Assembly: GCA_937870605.1 (NCBI GenBank)
Contig: CALMZW010000301.1
Coordinates: 1-16,798, forward strand
Reading direction: 5' to 3'
DNA length: 16,798 nt
DNA from: an uncultured Synergistaceae bacterium
GTDB lineage: Bacteria; Synergistota; Synergistia; Synergistales; Aminobacteriaceae
A program made the position numbers and the translations under genes. Below, in pieces: positions 14,779 through 16,798 of the stretch (positions within the stretch are counted from its first letter, which is position 1; each line of letters starts with the position of its first letter). The notes below the pieces were generated by a model that had not been told where the DNA came from, searched no databases, and was given only the letters and a program-made list of their open reading frames with translations.

Positions 14779-15463
14779 ATTGACCGTCCATCCAGCGAAG
14801 CAGGTCCGCGGCGCGAAAACCGGGCATTCCTCCGGCGACGACATAGTCCGCCTCAAGCAACGCGGGATCGAGAGGCGGCTCCGGAAGCGTCGGGATAACG
14901 GCGCATCGCATTCCGGCCCTTTTCGCCGCCATGACGCCGTACACGGCGTCCTCGACGACCAGCGTCTCTTCCGGCGACGCCCCGATCCTTCGCGCCGCCT
15001 CGAGAAAGACATCCGGTTCGGGCTTGCCGTTCGGGACGTCTTCCGACGACACCGCCGCGGAAAAGTACGAGCGCAACCGCGTCATCCCGAGTATCTCGGA
15101 GATGACGACCGGCGACGATCCGGACGCGACGGCCATGGGAATTCCGCGGGACGAAAGGGCCTCGATCAGCGCTCGCATTTCGGGAAATACGACGGTATTC
15201 TCCCGCGCCAGGACCAGGTATTCCTCGTTCTTCTCCTCCAGAAGCCTCTCCGGCGTGTCGGGAAGGCCGAACTCCCCGATGAAACGTTCCATGATGTACC
15301 GATTCCCGTACCCGATGAAGCGCGCCTTGTGCTCCCTGGTCAGCGTCGCTCCCCTGCGCGCGAGGATCCTCACATCGGCCTGAAAGTAGTTTTCCTCGCT
15401 GTCGACAATCGTTCCGTCGAGGTCGAAAACGACGCCCCGCACGGAGAATGGTTTTGAATTCAT
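14777..15463 (-). CDS. HAD-superfamily phosphatase (beta-phosphoglucomutase-like, subfamily IA)
   Basis: A 228-residue haloacid dehalogenase-family hydrolase. Motif I is VVFDLDGTIVDSE, with nucleophile D14 and acid/base D16. The cap domain spans about residues 20-85. Motif II is the Ser in AVASGSS, motif III the Lys in NGKPEPDVF, and motif IV the acidic EDAVYG. This pattern is that of small-molecule phosphatases and beta-phosphoglucomutases acting on sugar phosphates or phosphoglycolate; the substrate cannot be told. The ATG at 15463 is set by AAAGGGG about 9 bases upstream on the minus strand. The frame stays open far upstream, to 16150, but that part is antisense to the next gene and has no family similarity. 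It is convergent with the IclR gene and divergent from the macroglobulin-like gene, so it is probably not part of the uptake cluster. Confidence 0.92.
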   Translation of the reverse strand: MNSKPFSVRGVVFDLDGTIVDSEENYFQADVRILARRGATLTREHKARFIGYGNRYIMERFIGEFGLPDTPERLLEEKNEEYLVLARENTVVFPEMRALIEALSSRGIPMAVASGSSPVVISEILGMTRLRSYFSAAVSSEDVPNGKPEPDVFLEAARRIGASPEETLVVEDAVYGVMAAKRAGMRCAVIPTLPEPPLDPALLEADYVVAGGMPGFRAADLLRWMDGQ

Positions 15464-15495
15464 CGACGTGCACCCCTTTCCGAAGCTTTTTTGCG

Positions 15496-15501
15496 TATAA
15501 T
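15496..15501 (+). promoter_or_regulatory. Candidate -10 element of the alpha-2-macroglobulin-like gene
   Basis: TATAAT lies in the 87-base divergent gap, 50 bases before the GTG start. Upstream is a T-rich run (TTTTTTGCG), but no good -35 at 17 bases. The reverse strand also has a TATTAT-like box at the same place, so the two divergent promoters may overlap. Confidence 0.4.
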
Positions 15502-15550
15502 ACGAACCGAATCGGGATATGACATTCAGACGAAAGAAGGGGGTCTTACC

Positions 15551-16798
15551 GTGTCCACCTGGTTGAAACTTGTTGGAACGCTCTGCGTCTCCATCATCCT
15601 GGCCTGCGCCCCGTGTCCCCTGTACGCGGGTCCTGCAGCCGGCAACGATTTCACTGTCGCATCGTTCTCGCCCGTGGGGCTGGTTCAGGGACGACCGACT
15701 ATCCGGGTCTCGTTCTCGGCCCCGGTCGTCGACCGGAACGTCGTCAACAAACCCGCAGCGCCGGACAAATTTCCGCTGATCGCCACCCCCTGGCTCGCAG
15801 GCGAGGGAAAATGGACCGACCCGGCGACGTTCGTCTTCACGCCGCTCACCAATCTCGCCAGAGCCACGAAATACCGGGTTCTCGTGGACGAAAATCTGCG
15901 CGATGCGAGCGGCCGCCTGATCGCCGGAAGACAGATGTTCGAATTCTACACCGATCCCCTGCGTTTCCTGAAGGCCCGACAGGTGGACCTGACGCAGAAC
16001 AACAACGTCGTCATCGAGCTGTCGTTCTCGATGCCCGTCTCGCCCGTCCGCATCCGGGGATTCCTGAACATCCTGAACGACAAGGGACAGTATCTTTCCT
16101 ACTCGGTCCGCGGATCCGTCCCCTCCCCGACCGTCGTTGTGACGACACAATCATATCAGGGACCGAAAGTCGTCGTCGATATTGCGCCCGGACTTGTCGG
16201 ATCGGTCGGTCCGATAGGGCTCGAAACCCCCGTGAAACAGGAACTCGCGATCTCTCGGGAGCTGGACATCCGGGAAGCCAATCCGCAGTCCCGCTATCCG
16301 GAGAAGAGCGGAATTTTCTTCTCGACATCGGTTCCGCCCGACATGCGTTCGCTCCCGCGGTTCATCGAGCTTTCCCCGAAAATGGATTTCTCCGTGGAAC
16401 CCGAGTATAACGGTTTTTCCATCCAGGGGGACTTCAAGCCGCGCCAGCGGGTGACGGTCACCGTCCGGAAAGGACTTCCCGCCCAGCAGGGGAAGCCCCT
16501 GCAAGCGGAATTCAAAAAGGCGTTCATCTTCCCCGATATGGACCCCGCCATCAACTTCCCCGCGTCGGGAACGTTCCTCTCCCCGACGGGAGAGCTGCGG
16601 ATCCCGATCGAAACGGTGAACATGGAGGCAATAACATTGACGCTGTGGCGGCTCTACGAGAACAACATCCCGCTCGCCCTGCGTCCGCAGAATTACGAAC
16701 TGGTTCCCAAGGACCTCTCCCGCCTCGTCGCAAAGAAGGAAGCGCGCATCGACGCCCCCTTCAACGAGACGGTCCGCCGGGCCATCGACCTGCGTGAG
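15551..16798 (+). CDS. Alpha-2-macroglobulin family protein, N-terminal part (3' partial)
   Basis: The first 416 codons of a large secreted protein that runs off the window. GTG at 15551 is the start: AGAAGGGGG lies about 8 bases upstream and the product begins with a signal peptide (STWLKLVGTLCVSIILACAPCPLYA). Cleavage may occur after PLYA; alternatively the ILAC stretch could be an imperfect lipobox, as bacterial macroglobulins are often lipoproteins. After the signal come beta-rich Ig-like modules: about residues 38-135 (SFSPVGLVQGRPTIRVSFSAP to FVFTPLTNLARATKYRVLVDE and FEFYTD), resembling the Big_5/MG1 region of bacterial alpha-2-macroglobulins (YfhM-like), then further strands to the edge. 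Typical members have about 1,500-1,900 residues and trap proteases in the periplasm. The thioester region and C-terminus are not visible, so the call rests on the N-terminal style. Confidence 0.75.
   Translation, partial: MSTWLKLVGTLCVSIILACAPCPLYAGPAAGNDFTVASFSPVGLVQGRPTIRVSFSAPVVDRNVVNKPAAPDKFPLIATPWLAGEGKWTDPATFVFTPLTNLARATKYRVLVDENLRDASGRLIAGRQMFEFYTDPLRFLKARQVDLTQNNNVVIELSFSMPVSPVRIRGFLNILNDKGQYLSYSVRGSVPSPTVVVTTQSYQGPKVVVDIAPGLVGSVGPIGLETPVKQELAISRELDIREANPQSRYPEKSGIFFSTSVPPDMRSLPRFIELSPKMDFSVEPEYNGFSIQGDFKPRQRVTVTVRKGLPAQQGKPLQAEFKKAFIFPDMDPAINFPASGTFLSPTGELRIPIETVNMEAITLTLWRLYENNIPLALRPQNYELVPKDLSRLVAKKEARIDAPFNETVRRAIDLRE

Noticed and set aside
15464..16150. Long N-terminal extension of the HAD phosphatase
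   Set aside because: The extension is antisense to the macroglobulin-like gene, contains no HAD sequence, and the ATG at 15463 has a good ribosome site right before the conserved DLDGT motif.

Overview
The window is a GC-rich stretch (about 60% G+C by eye) from a bacterium, most likely an anaerobic carboxylate- or amino-acid-using lineage such as the Synergistota; Desulfovibrio-like relatives are an alternative. This is inferred from style only: a tripartite tricarboxylate transporter (TTT) and a TRAP transporter side by side, a large alpha-2-macroglobulin-type gene, strong AAGGAGG-like ribosome sites and several GTG/TTG starts. No rRNA, tRNA, CRISPR array, insertion sequence or phage gene was seen.

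Positions 1-9667 read as one plus-strand catabolic/uptake block. It opens with a thiamine-diphosphate (ThDP) enzyme whose 5' end is cut by the window edge. A CoA-acylating aldehyde dehydrogenase of the SauS-like type follows. Then come a TctC binding protein, TctB, TctA, a second TctC paralogue, a TIM-barrel sugar isomerase/dehydratase-type enzyme and a TRAP binding protein (DctP). A clear rho-independent terminator at 9607-9667 follows dctP. Stem-loops without a T tract lie around the binding-protein genes and probably tune mRNA levels within the block.

Positions 9709-13750 continue on the plus strand with a Gfo/Idh/MocA oxidoreductase, the TRAP membrane subunits DctQ and DctM, and an AroE-type (shikimate/quinate) dehydrogenase. 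The TRAP binding protein is thus separated from its membrane subunits by the terminator and the oxidoreductase gene. An IclR-family regulator (13941-14699), with its own AT-rich promoter-like region, is the likely regulator of the cluster.

From 14777 the theme changes. A HAD-family phosphatase lies on the minus strand, convergent with the IclR gene. Divergent from it is the first 416 codons of a probable alpha-2-macroglobulin family protein, which runs off the right edge.

Working model (inference): the TTT and TRAP systems import organic acids, possibly including a sulfonate or a cyclitol/quinate-type acid. The Gfo/Idh, TIM-barrel and AroE-like enzymes do oxidations and a dehydration or isomerisation. 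The ThDP enzyme and the acylating dehydrogenase turn a 2-oxoacid into an acyl-CoA via a free aldehyde. The substrate cannot be fixed from sequence alone.
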